Shown: positions 1-6,772, numbered from the stretch's first letter. The stretch: 7,036 nt of DNA from Fidelibacterota bacterium (GCA_002718285.1 PBAR01000004.1:43687-50722); one strand, 5' to 3'. Notes: generated from the letters alone by a model not told the origin. Numbers and translations: made by a program.

Positions 1-2
1 TA

Positions 3-9
3 CCCCCTC
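3..9 (-). promoter_or_regulatory. Shine-Dalgarno-like purine run, probably for rpoC beyond the window
   Basis: After the rpoB stop (12-14) the transcript reads ACGAGGGGGTA to the window edge, with GAGGGGG at 9-3. In nearly all bacteria rpoC directly follows rpoB, so this is likely its ribosome binding site. The start codon itself is not in the window, so the assignment is inference. Confidence 0.5.
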
Positions 10-11
10 GT

Positions 12-3000
12 TTAATCAAGTTCTACGTCAATGCAAAGACCTTGAAGTTCCTTAATCATCACATTGAAAGATTCTGGAGCAGAATATTCAGGCATTTGCT
101 CACCACGAACAATAGAGTTATAAACCTTGGAACGCCCCTCTACATCATCAGATTTCACTGTCAAAAGCTCATGCAGAGTATGAGCCGCACCATAAGCTTG
201 CAAGGCCCAAACTTCCATTTCCCCTAGACGTTGGCCTCCAAACTGAGCCTTTCCTCCCAGCGGTTGCTGAGTAATCAAGGAATAAGGCCCTGTTGATCTA
301 GCATGCATTTTATCATCTACCATATGACTTAATTTCATTAGGTAAATATTCCCCACAGAAACAGGACTACCAAAAAACTCCCCAGTCATACCATCGATGA
401 GAGGGGTTTTCCCGTTAATGGGAATACCCGCATTCATCATTTCATCTTCAATCTCCTCTGGTGATGCACCATCAAAAACAGGAGTAGCAAACTTTTGACC
501 AGTTACTTCACCAACCCATCCAAGCATTGTTTCATAAAGCTGCCCCAAATTCATACGAGATGGAACTCCTAGAGGATTTAGAACAACATCAACTGGTTGA
601 CCATCTTCAGTAAATGGCATATCTTCTTCAGGAACAATTGTCGCAACAATACCTTTGTTACCATGACGGCCTGAAAGCTTATCCCCAACAGAAACTTTCC
701 TCTTTTGCGCTACAAATACCTTGGCAAGTTTCAGAATTCCTGGCTGAAGTTCATCTCCAACTCTTAATTTAAAAATACTTCTTTCTAACTGCGTTTCTGT
801 GCGAGCCCATTCTTTTCTAAATGAACTCCAGACTGTTTTTATTTTTTTCCATACTTTCTTATCTTCAACCCATGCCAAATCCTGAGAAAATCTTTCCATA
901 TCAAATGAGTTTAAACGCTTTAGCGTTAGACGCGTAGATTTTTTAATTAATGTTTTTCCTGATGAAAGTTCTCTTATACCATTCGAAATCTGATCCTTTA
1001 ATAGAACAATAAGTTTTTCGTCACGAGATTCTTTCAATCTTTTTTTCAATTCGGCAGATTCTTTTTGATATTCAAGGATTTGTATACGCTCTTCCCTTTT
1101 TGTTCTTTTCGCCTGTTTCTCGAATAACTGCGTTTTTATAACCACACCTTTAACACCAGGTTCTGCACGCTTAGACGCATCTTTTACTTCTCCAGCTTTT
1201 TCTCCAAAAATAGCTCTTAACAATTTCTCTTCAGGGGTTGGATCAGTTTCACCTTTAGGAGTGACCTTCCCAATTAGGATGTCACCTTCTTTTACTCGTG
1301 CACCTGTACGAATAATACCATCTTTATTTAATTCTTTTGTCGCTTCTTCGCTTACATTTGGTATTTCAGGAGTAAGTTCTTCTTGCCCACGTTTTGTATC
1401 TCGAACTTCAAGCTCAATCTCGTGACAGTGCACCGATGTAAATATATCTTCCTTTACCAATCGGTCACTTATTGCAATTGCATCTTCAAAGTTATAACCA
1501 CGCCAAGGCATAAACGCCACTCTTATATTTGCACCTAATGCTAATTCACCATTATCAGTAGATGCACCATCTGCAATTACATCCCCCAAGGATAAAGCAT
1601 CACCCTCTTTGACAAGTGGGCGCTGATTGTGCACTGTATTTTGATTTGTGCGATGAAATTTTTTCAATGGAATTTCAATAACATCTTCTCCTTCAAAAAG
1701 AATAAGACTATTTTGAACATTTTTTCTCTTGATACATATTTTTGTTGAATCAACATAGGTTACAATACCATCTACGGGAGAAACAAGGCAAGAGCGAGAA
1801 TCAATTGCAACTTGTTTCTCAATGCCTGTACCAACAATAGGTGACTGGGGAGAGATTAATGGAACCGCTTGCCTTTGCATATTTGATCCCATAAGAGCTC
1901 TATTTGCATCGTCATGTTCTAAAAATGGTATCAAAGCTGCAGCAACACTTAAAATCTGGTTCGGAGACACTTCGATATAATTAACATCATTAGGACCAAC
2001 AATAGGAAAATCTCCCTTTACTCGGGCTCTAATTTTTTCTTCTATAATTTTTCCTGATTTATCAATCTCTGTACTTGCCTGTGCCACCAAAACCCTATCT
2101 TCATCATCAGCGCTCAAGTATTCAATCTGATCAGATACAAATGATCCCTTTCCATTACCATTGTTAATTTTTCTATAAGGAGATTCAATAAATCCGTGGT
2201 CGTTAACTTCTGCAAACATTGCTAAACTTGATATTAATCCAATATTCGGACCTTCTGGAGTCTCAATCGGGCATAAACGACCATAGTGGGTATAATGCAC
2301 GTCTCGGACTTCAAAACCAGCCCGTTCACGAGTTAGACCACCAGGACCTAAGGCAGAAATTCTTCTTTTATGAGTGATCTCTGCTAATGGATTAGTTTGG
2401 TCACCAAATTGCGATAACTGTGATGTCCCAAAAAATGTATTAATAACAGTAGTAACTACTCGAGAATTAATTAAATCCTGCGGCGTAATACTTTCAGATT
2501 CTCTTAAATTCATCCTCTCATGAATAGTACGAATCATTCTACTTAAAGCAATACTGAACTGATTTGTAAGTTGCTCACCAATAGTCTTTACGCGACGATT
2601 TCCTAGATGATCAATATCGTCCACACCTCTCTCACCTTTCCTCATATCAATAAGAAAACTAATTACTTGAATAATATCATCCATAGTTAAAACAGTATCA
2701 TCCACTGGAACATTGAGATTAAACTGCTGATTAAGCCTATACCTGCCAACCTGCCCAAGATCATACTTTTTAGGGCTAAAGAAGATTCTTTCGATAAATT
2801 TTTGAGCAGTTTCAAGATTAGGCGGTTCACTGGTTCTTAAAAGCTGATAAACTACCGCTAAGGCTTCTTCGGTAGTCTTGGTTGGATCTTTTTCTATTGT
2901 ATTTAAAAGCAACATAGTTGAAAAACTTTTATTACCATCTACAATTTTTATTTCTTTAACATTAGAATCAATTAAAGTACTGGCAATCTCAACTGTCAAA

Positions 3001-3791
3001 TCCTTTCCACCTTCAACAAATATTTCACCAGTATTAATATCTACAACATCCTCTATAATAGTTGCACCAATATAATTTTCAATATTTTCCTTTTGTAAAT
3101 CGACATTTTGCGAATTACCGAAAGCTCTAAAAATATCTGCATTGCTAGAATATCCAAGAGCTCTCAATAACATTGTAACTGGGAATTTCCTTCTTCTATC
3201 AATAATAACGAACAAACAATCATTAATATCCGTCGTAAAATCAACCCAAGAACCCCGAGCGGGTATAATTCGGGCTTGGAAAAGTTTTGTACCATTAGGA
3301 TGTAGTGATTCATCAAAGAATACTCCAGGAGATCTTTGAAGTTGCGAAACAATAACACGCTCAGCACCATTCATAATAAATGTACCTTTTTCAGTCATAT
3401 AAGGAATATTACCAAAGTAAACATCCTGCTCTATACTCTGAGCATATTTATTTTTATTACTCTCATCTGTAATATGGAGTGCTAAGCGAACACGGAGAGG
3501 CGCAGAATAAGTCACACCTCTATCCATACACTCATCAGGAGTATATTTTGGTTGTCCCAGAAAGTAGGTTTTATACTCCAAGATGTAATTTCGATGAGCA
3601 TCCTCTATAGGAAAGACATTTTGAAATACTCCTTCTAAACCATATGGCTTTCGTGCTTCCTGGGGAACCCATTCTTGTAAAAATTGCTGAAAAGCTTTTG
3701 TCTGTATTGCCAGAAGATCTGGAACATCAACAAAAGTAGAAATCCTGGAAAAGGATTTTCGATCTTTGAACTCATTAATTGCGGATCCCAA
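12..3791 (-). CDS. rpoB: DNA-directed RNA polymerase subunit beta
   Basis: This complete 1259-residue beta subunit forms one pincer of RNA polymerase and part of its active centre. In order: N-terminal protrusion and lobe with SQLQRSPGVFFD (149-160) and RKFPVTMLLRALGY (201-214); the rifampicin region FFGTSQLSQFGDQTNPLAEI (453-472), then THKRRISALGPGGL (473-486); ETPEGPNIGLISSL (510-523); the GYNFEDAIAIS segment (765-775); a variable, charged helical segment (about 890-1003); the signature GDKLSGRHGNKG (1036-1047); and the C-terminal clamp end ESFNVMIKELQGL. Rifampicin-contact residues Q461, D464, H474, R477 and S479 (E. coli 513, 516, 526, 529, 531) are wild type, but E. coli Met515 is Gly463. 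The start is TTG at 3789-3791: an in-frame TAA lies directly upstream, no in-frame ATG occurs in the conserved N-terminus, and AGGAGG lies 5 nt before it. Codon use and composition match the neighbours. Confidence 0.98.
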   Translation of the reverse strand: MGSAINEFKDRKSFSRISTFVDVPDLLAIQTKAFQQFLQEWVPQEARKPYGLEGVFQNVFPIEDAHRNYILEYKTYFLGQPKYTPDECMDRGVTYSAPLRVRLALHITDESNKNKYAQSIEQDVYFGNIPYMTEKGTFIMNGAERVIVSQLQRSPGVFFDESLHPNGTKLFQARIIPARGSWVDFTTDINDCLFVIIDRRRKFPVTMLLRALGYSSNADIFRAFGNSQNVDLQKENIENYIGATIIEDVVDINTGEIFVEGGKDLTVEIASTLIDSNVKEIKIVDGNKSFSTMLLLNTIEKDPTKTTEEALAVVYQLLRTSEPPNLETAQKFIERIFFSPKKYDLGQVGRYRLNQQFNLNVPVDDTVLTMDDIIQVISFLIDMRKGERGVDDIDHLGNRRVKTIGEQLTNQFSIALSRMIRTIHERMNLRESESITPQDLINSRVVTTVINTFFGTSQLSQFGDQTNPLAEITHKRRISALGPGGLTRERAGFEVRDVHYTHYGRLCPIETPEGPNIGLISSLAMFAEVNDHGFIESPYRKINNGNGKGSFVSDQIEYLSADDEDRVLVAQASTEIDKSGKIIEEKIRARVKGDFPIVGPNDVNYIEVSPNQILSVAAALIPFLEHDDANRALMGSNMQRQAVPLISPQSPIVGTGIEKQVAIDSRSCLVSPVDGIVTYVDSTKICIKRKNVQNSLILFEGEDVIEIPLKKFHRTNQNTVHNQRPLVKEGDALSLGDVIADGASTDNGELALGANIRVAFMPWRGYNFEDAIAISDRLVKEDIFTSVHCHEIELEVRDTKRGQEELTPEIPNVSEEATKELNKDGIIRTGARVKEGDILIGKVTPKGETDPTPEEKLLRAIFGEKAGEVKDASKRAEPGVKGVVIKTQLFEKQAKRTKREERIQILEYQKESAELKKRLKESRDEKLIVLLKDQISNGIRELSSGKTLIKKSTRLTLKRLNSFDMERFSQDLAWVEDKKVWKKIKTVWSSFRKEWARTETQLERSIFKLRVGDELQPGILKLAKVFVAQKRKVSVGDKLSGRHGNKGIVATIVPEEDMPFTEDGQPVDVVLNPLGVPSRMNLGQLYETMLGWVGEVTGQKFATPVFDGASPEEIEDEMMNAGIPINGKTPLIDGMTGEFFGSPVSVGNIYLMKLSHMVDDKMHARSTGPYSLITQQPLGGKAQFGGQRLGEMEVWALQAYGAAHTLHELLTVKSDDVEGRSKVYNSIVRGEQMPEYSAPESFNVMIKELQGLCIDVELD

Positions 3792-3805
3792 TTAGGCCTC
3801 CTAAT
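3791..3805 (-). promoter_or_regulatory. rpoB ribosome binding site within a perfect 6-bp inverted repeat
   Basis: On the transcript, ATTAGG-AGG-CCTAAT is a perfect inverted repeat with a 3-nt loop. It contains the whole AGGAGG Shine-Dalgarno sequence (3797-3802) and the first T of the TTG start codon. The 5-nt spacing to TTG supports that start. The hairpin could partly hide the ribosome site; whether it forms in vivo is inference. A second, mutually exclusive 5-bp pairing, AATTG/CAATT (3789-3793 with 3777-3781), also covers the start codon. Confidence 0.6.
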
Positions 3806-3829
3806 GTTTATTTAGAAAATATATTAATA

Positions 3830-3862
3830 AAGTAGAAATAAAGTCTTATTTAACTTCTACTT
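3830..3862 (-). promoter_or_regulatory. Hairpin over the rplL stop codon, in the rplL-rpoB junction
   Basis: The RNA reads AAGTAG, bulge AAGTT, AAATAA, loop GACT, TTATTT, CTACTT. That gives two 6-bp stems stacked with one 5-nt bulge on the 5' side, spanning the last rplL codons, its TAA and the first 16 nt of the 54-nt spacer. It is not followed by a proper run of U, so it is not a normal terminator. Its position matches where E. coli has an attenuator and an RNase III site between rplL and rpoB, so a role in lowering or processing rpoB message is plausible but unproven. Confidence 0.4.
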
Positions 3863-4223
3863 CAGCACCAGCTTCTTCAAGCGTAGCTTTTATCTCATTT
3901 GCTTCTGATTCCGATATCCCTTCCTTCAAGGCTTTTGGCGCAGAATCAACTAATTCCTTCGCCTCTTTTAAACCTAAATCAGTAATACCGCGTACTGCTT
4001 TGATAACGTTAATCTTTGCCTGTCCAGCAGATTTAATAATGACATCAAATTCAGTTTTAGCATCACTAGAATCATCTCCTCCACTTACTGGAGCAGCGGC
4101 AACTGCCACTGGAGCGGCTGCTGTTACACCAAATTTTTCTTCAATTTCGGTGATTAGTTCTGATATCTCTATCATATTAGACTCCTCAAGATATGTCAAA
4201 ACATCTTCGCGTTTAATAGCCAT
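3846..4223 (-). CDS. rplL: 50S ribosomal protein L7/L12
   Basis: This is the acidic, multicopy stalk protein that recruits translational GTPases. The 125 residues divide into an N-terminal dimerisation domain (about 1-33), an Ala/Pro/Val-rich hinge (about 35-55, with [16 protein letters not shown]), and the C-terminal factor-binding domain (about 57-125). That domain contains [20 protein letters not shown] and ends [10 protein letters not shown]. In the normally TGLGLKEAK turn the first Gly is Asp (residue 82), next to the factor-binding helices. The ATG follows rplJ by 24 nt and has one of the two best Shine-Dalgarno sequences in the window (AAGGAG, 7-nt spacing). That fits the need for several L12 copies per L10. 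The stop codon falls within a predicted RNA hairpin, and rpoB starts 54 nt later. Confidence 0.97.
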   Translation of the reverse strand: MAIKREDVLTYLEESNMIEISELITEIEEKFGVTAAAPVAVAAAPVSGGDDSSDAKTEFDVIIKSAGQAKINVIKAVRGITDLGLKEAKELVDSAPKALKEGISESEANEIKATLEEAGAEVEVK

Positions 4224-4230
4224 TAAGCGA

Positions 4231-4236
4231 CTCCTT
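4231..4236 (-). promoter_or_regulatory. Strong Shine-Dalgarno sequence of rplL
   Basis: AAGGAG with 7-nt spacing (TCGCTTA) to the rplL ATG. It directly abuts the run of five TAA triplets that ends rplJ, giving an A/U-only, probably unstructured approach to the site. Together these favour frequent initiation of L12, the only stalk protein needed in multiple copies. Confidence 0.75.
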
Positions 4237-4247
4237 TATTATTATTA

Positions 4248-4766
4248 TTACTCAGATTTTTTTTCTTTTAAATTATTCAATACAACGACTACGTCTGATA
4301 AAGGCGAAACTAATGTCGAAACCAACTTTTGCAATGGTTGATCGAGCATCATTACTAGCTTACCCAATAATTCATCTTTATTAGGCATATCTGCCAAACG
4401 CTTAAATTCTTCTCCAGGCAAAAGATTACCATCAAACAATATTCCTTTTACTTTGGGTAAATCATTTTTTTTATTAAAGTCTTTAATGACCTTTGCAGGG
4501 GCTACAGGCTCATTGTAGGAAACAGCAATCGCAGTTGAACCATGTAAAATATCTGCAACTCCTTCAATTGAACTGTCATCCAGCGCTATCTTCAATAATG
4601 TATTTTTAGCAACTTTGAATTCTATTTCAGCTTTAAAAAATTCCCTACGTAGTTTTGTAATGCTTCCAACATCTAGACCGTGGTACTCTGTGAAATATAC
4701 TGCTCTAGCATTTGCAATAGTTTCTTTTAACTCTTTTAATGAAATTTTATTTTTCTCACTCGGCAT
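4248..4766 (-). CDS. rplJ: 50S ribosomal protein L10 (stalk base)
   Basis: L10 anchors the L7/L12 dimers to the ribosome. The 172-residue protein has the N-terminal rRNA-binding domain with FTEYHGLDVGSITKLRREF (about 25-43) and FKVAKNTLLKIAL (50-62). It also has the segment VKGILFDGNLL (106-116) and the C-terminal helix around LVSTLVSPLSDVVVVLNNLK (148-167), which in the family docks L12 dimers. Its ATG lies 4 nt after the rplA stop, with AAGG at 4774-4777 inside the last rplA codons, so the two genes are probably coupled. The untranslated L10-binding leader found before rplJ in E. coli and Bacillus has no room here. The stop is the first of five consecutive in-frame TAA codons. Confidence 0.97.
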   Translation of the reverse strand: MPSEKNKISLKELKETIANARAVYFTEYHGLDVGSITKLRREFFKAEIEFKVAKNTLLKIALDDSSIEGVADILHGSTAIAVSYNEPVAPAKVIKDFNKKNDLPKVKGILFDGNLLPGEEFKRLADMPNKDELLGKLVMMLDQPLQKLVSTLVSPLSDVVVVLNNLKEKKSE

Positions 4767-4770
4767 AATC

Positions 4771-5460
4771 TTACCTTATCGAACTATGATCAATTTTTAT
4801 TCCAGGACCCATAGTCGATGAAATTGACATTTTTTCTAAATATTGTCCTTTTACTGAAGCTGGACGATTTTTAATTAGGGTATCATAAATGGTTTTTATA
4901 TTCTCAATAATAGCATTTTTTTCAAAAGAAGCTTTACCACAAGGGACATGAACTATTCCTGTTTTTTCAACACGAAGTTCAACTTGACCTGCTTTTAAGT
5001 TTTTCACAGCTTTTGCGACATCCATAGTAACAGTTCCACTTTTAGGATTAGGCATTAAACCTTTTGGCCCTAAAATTCGACCTAATTTCCCTAATTCACC
5101 CATCATATCTGGCGTTGCAATAATCTTATCCACATCCGACCAGCCTCCTTTAATCTTATCTAAGTACTCCTTATTACCAACATAATCAGCACCAGCATCT
5201 AGGGCTTCTTTTTCTTTGGGGCCAGAAGCAAGTACAAGTACAGATACATCTCTTCCTGTTCCATGAGGCAAAGATGTAGTTACGCGAATATTTTCTTCAG
5301 CATGCCTAGGATCAACATCTAGATTAATTGCAAGGTCAATAGTCTCATCAAATTTTGCAAACTTCATTTCTTTGACCAACTCAACTGCCAGATCAATAGA
5401 ATAAAATTTCATATTGTCAAACTTCTGTTTAATAGATTTACTATTCTTTGTCAATTTCAT
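4771..5460 (-). CDS. rplA: 50S ribosomal protein L1
   Basis: This 229-residue protein matches the normal length of L1, which forms the mobile L1 stalk and helps release deacylated tRNA from the E site. Conserved segments include SLPHGTGRDVSV (about 63-74), the L1 signature LGRILGPKGLMPNPKSGTVT (126-145) and the C-terminal MGPGIKID (217-224). Domain I is split around the inserted domain II, as in the family. The ATG at 5458-5460 follows rplK's TAG by 12 nt. AGGA (5471-5474) overlaps that stop and lies 10 nt before the start, a plausible but long spacing. In many bacteria L1 represses the L11-L1 mRNA by binding near the rplK start; here the gap before rplK is 16 nt, so any such site would overlap coding sequence. 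Its last codons carry the AAGG ribosome site for rplJ. Confidence 0.97.
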   Translation of the reverse strand: MKLTKNSKSIKQKFDNMKFYSIDLAVELVKEMKFAKFDETIDLAINLDVDPRHAEENIRVTTSLPHGTGRDVSVLVLASGPKEKEALDAGADYVGNKEYLDKIKGGWSDVDKIIATPDMMGELGKLGRILGPKGLMPNPKSGTVTMDVAKAVKNLKAGQVELRVEKTGIVHVPCGKASFEKNAIIENIKTIYDTLIKNRPASVKGQYLEKMSISSTMGPGIKIDHSSIR

Positions 5461-5472
5461 CTTTGTTATTTC

Positions 5473-5898
5473 CTAATTTTTAACCTCAATACCCATAGAT
5501 TTTGCTGTTCCGCGAATCATTTCTATTGCTTGCTCAATTGTATTTGCATTTAGATCAGTCATTTTTATTTCTGCAATTTCCTTTAAGTTATTTTCATTTA
5601 TTACCCCAACTTTTTCTTTGTTTGGCTCCCCAGAGCCTTTTTGAATATTGGCAGCTTTAAGGATTAGCTTTGCAGCAGGAGGAGTTTTGGTAATAAAAGA
5701 GAAGCTTCGATCTGCATATACTGTAATTTCTACTGGAATAACATCGCCTATTTTATCTTGAGTTTCAGCATTAAAAGCCTTACAAAAATCCATAATATTC
5801 ACTCCTTGCTGTCCTAAAGCGGGACCTACTGGACGAGCAGGATTTGCCTGCCCAGCTTGAATTTGAAGCTTAATGAAACCAATTATTTTTTTTGCCAT
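5473..5898 (-). CDS. rplK: 50S ribosomal protein L11
   Basis: This is a 141-residue L11 of normal length. L11 sits at the base of the factor-binding stalk on 23S rRNA helices 43/44 and takes part in EF-G and RelA function. The N-terminal domain (about 1-70) includes the proline-rich segment [18 protein letters not shown]. The C-terminal RNA-binding domain (about 71-141) starts with [13 protein letters not shown] and has [11 protein letters not shown] and [10 protein letters not shown]. The odd point is residue 22: the usual PP pair before VGPALG is RP here (codon CGT, 5833-5835), at a position where known substitutions cause thiopeptide resistance. A run of eight A residues lies in codons 2-5. 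The start has no clear Shine-Dalgarno sequence, the upstream bases being GATGGGTAATCT. Spacing to rplA is 12 nt. Confidence 0.97.
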   Translation of the reverse strand: MAKKIIGFIKLQIQAGQANPARPVGPALGQQGVNIMDFCKAFNAETQDKIGDVIPVEITVYADRSFSFITKTPPAAKLILKAANIQKGSGEPNKEKVGVINENNLKEIAEIKMTDLNANTIEQAIEMIRGTAKSMGIEVKN

Positions 5899-5914
5899 AG
5901 ATTACCCATCAAAA

Positions 5915-6448
5915 CTAGCTCTCCAGCTTAACTTGCAAATAATCAAGTTCTACAGGAGTCTGGCGACCAAAGATACTTACCAATACTTTTAATTTTTGCT
6001 TATCATTATTTACCTCTTGCACAAATCCTGAAAAATCCATGAAAGGACCATCCATTACTTTAACAGAATCACCGACTTTATAAGGTGCAACTTCAGTTGT
6101 TTTAAAATGACCATCTCCACCATCATAATCCGATAAAAATCTTTTGGCTTCATCGGGCTTTAAAGACTGAGGCTTTCCTTTAGGCCCAACAAATGCTATT
6201 ACGCCATTTACGTTTTCAAGTAAAAATCTTGTATCTTTATCCATATCAAGTTGAACTAATATATATCCTGGAAAAAAAACACGCTCCTTTACTTTCTTTT
6301 TTCCATCTCGCATTTCTATAATATTCTCTGTAGGGACTAAAACATCCTGGATTCTATCTTGAAAAGATGCATTTGCAACTTCATTAATAATTGCATCTTT
6401 TATTTTTTTTTCTTTACCAGAAATCACTCTCAAAGTATACCAATTCAT
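5915..6448 (-). CDS. nusG: Transcription termination/antitermination factor NusG
   Basis: This is a full-length 177-residue NusG. The N-terminal NGN domain (about 1-110) starts [16 protein letters not shown] and contains the conserved [12 protein letters not shown] stretch (about 56-67), which contacts the polymerase clamp. A short linker leads to the C-terminal KOW domain (about 122-175) with [14 protein letters not shown] and [16 protein letters not shown]. In the family this domain binds Rho or ribosomal protein S10. No large insertion is present between the domains. The ATG is 3 nt after secE's stop and has no Shine-Dalgarno sequence, so translational coupling to secE is likely. Codons 13-16 contain a run of nine A residues (6403-6411). 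rplK follows 16 nt after the TAG stop. Confidence 0.97.
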   Translation of the reverse strand: MNWYTLRVISGKEKKIKDAIINEVANASFQDRIQDVLVPTENIIEMRDGKKKVKERVFFPGYILVQLDMDKDTRFLLENVNGVIAFVGPKGKPQSLKPDEAKRFLSDYDGGDGHFKTTEVAPYKVGDSVKVMDGPFMDFSGFVQEVNNDKQKLKVLVSIFGRQTPVELDYLQVKLES

Positions 6449-6451
6449 AAA

Positions 6452-6634
6452 TTATAGAATAAAACTCAATATTTTTGAAAGTATAAGATCTACAAAAAAC
6501 AGAAATACTATTAGTAATAATGATAGATACAAAACAACATAAGTAGAACCCCTTAACTCTTCCCATTGAGGCCAAGAAACTTTGTTCATTTCAAATTTAA
6601 CATCCATTAAAAACTTTTGTAGCTTTCTTATCAT
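6452..6634 (-). CDS. secE: Preprotein translocase subunit SecE
   Basis: This short SecE has 60 residues and one membrane segment. SecE clamps SecY in the SecYEG channel of the inner membrane and is essential for protein export. A basic amphipathic N-terminal part (MIRKLQKFLMDVKFEMNKV) leads into the conserved KVSWPQWEEL motif (about residues 18-27) and the ST-VV hinge. The hydrophobic span covers roughly residues 31-52. This is the minimal single-helix form typical outside the Enterobacteria. The frame extends one codon further to a TTG at 6635-6637; I chose the adjacent ATG (6632-6634), since neither start has a Shine-Dalgarno sequence. tRNA-Trp ends 25 nt upstream, and nusG begins 3 nt after the TAA stop, the usual secE-nusG pair. 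Confidence 0.95.
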   Translation of the reverse strand: MIRKLQKFLMDVKFEMNKVSWPQWEELRGSTYVVLYLSLLLIVFLFFVDLILSKILSFIL

Positions 6635-6659
6635 CAATTTTTATCAATTTCATTTTGTG

Positions 6660-6732
6660 CAGGAGAGGCAGGGATCGAACCCGCAACCCCCGGCTTTGGA
6701 GGCCGGTGCTCTACCAATTGAGCTACTCTCCT
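6660..6732 (-). tRNA. trnW: tRNA-Trp (anticodon CCA)
   Basis: A 73-nt cloverleaf reads from 6732 down to 6660. The acceptor stem pairs AGGAGAG with CTCTCCT, followed by discriminator G73, usual for bacterial tRNA-Trp. The D arm contains AGCTCAATTGGTAGAGC with the GG pair. The anticodon stem CCGGC/GCCGG closes the loop CTCCAAA, giving anticodon CCA at 6697-6699. The T arm GCGGG/CCTGC closes loop TTCGATC. CCA is not encoded (the next bases are CAC), so it must be added after transcription. The gene sits inside the operon, 40 nt after rpmG and 25 nt before secE. 5' and 3' tRNA processing would therefore cut the polycistronic RNA here. Confidence 0.97.
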
Positions 6733-6772
6733 AAACCTAAAGAAGGTCTCCCCAGTCTTTTTCCTCGATATT

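Noticed and set aside
42..227. 61-codon plus-strand frame over the rpoB 3' end
   Set aside because: Antisense shadow of the highly conserved beta C-terminus.
2878..3370. Short plus- and minus-strand frames over the 5' third of rpoB
   Set aside because: All overlap the intact conserved beta subunit in other frames and show no protein-family features.
4000..4341. 113-codon plus-strand frame opposite rplL and the rplJ end
   Set aside because: It is antisense to conserved genes, contains a Tyr run from the TAA repeat and has no recognisable family; a shadow frame.
6449..6485. Perfect TATAAT (6451-6456) with TTCAAA 17 bp upstream, just before nusG
   Set aside because: Transcription would begin inside the first nusG codons, so it could not give a usable nusG message. 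Such matches are expected by chance in AT-rich DNA.
6635..6637. TTG one codon upstream as the start of secE
   Set aside because: The adjacent ATG is the better start codon and no ribosome site favours TTG; the difference is a single residue.
6741..6760. Possible hairpin AAAGA/TCTTT between rpmG and tRNA-Trp as a terminator
   Set aside because: Only five A-T/G-C pairs, a mismatched interior and no U-tract; too weak to call.
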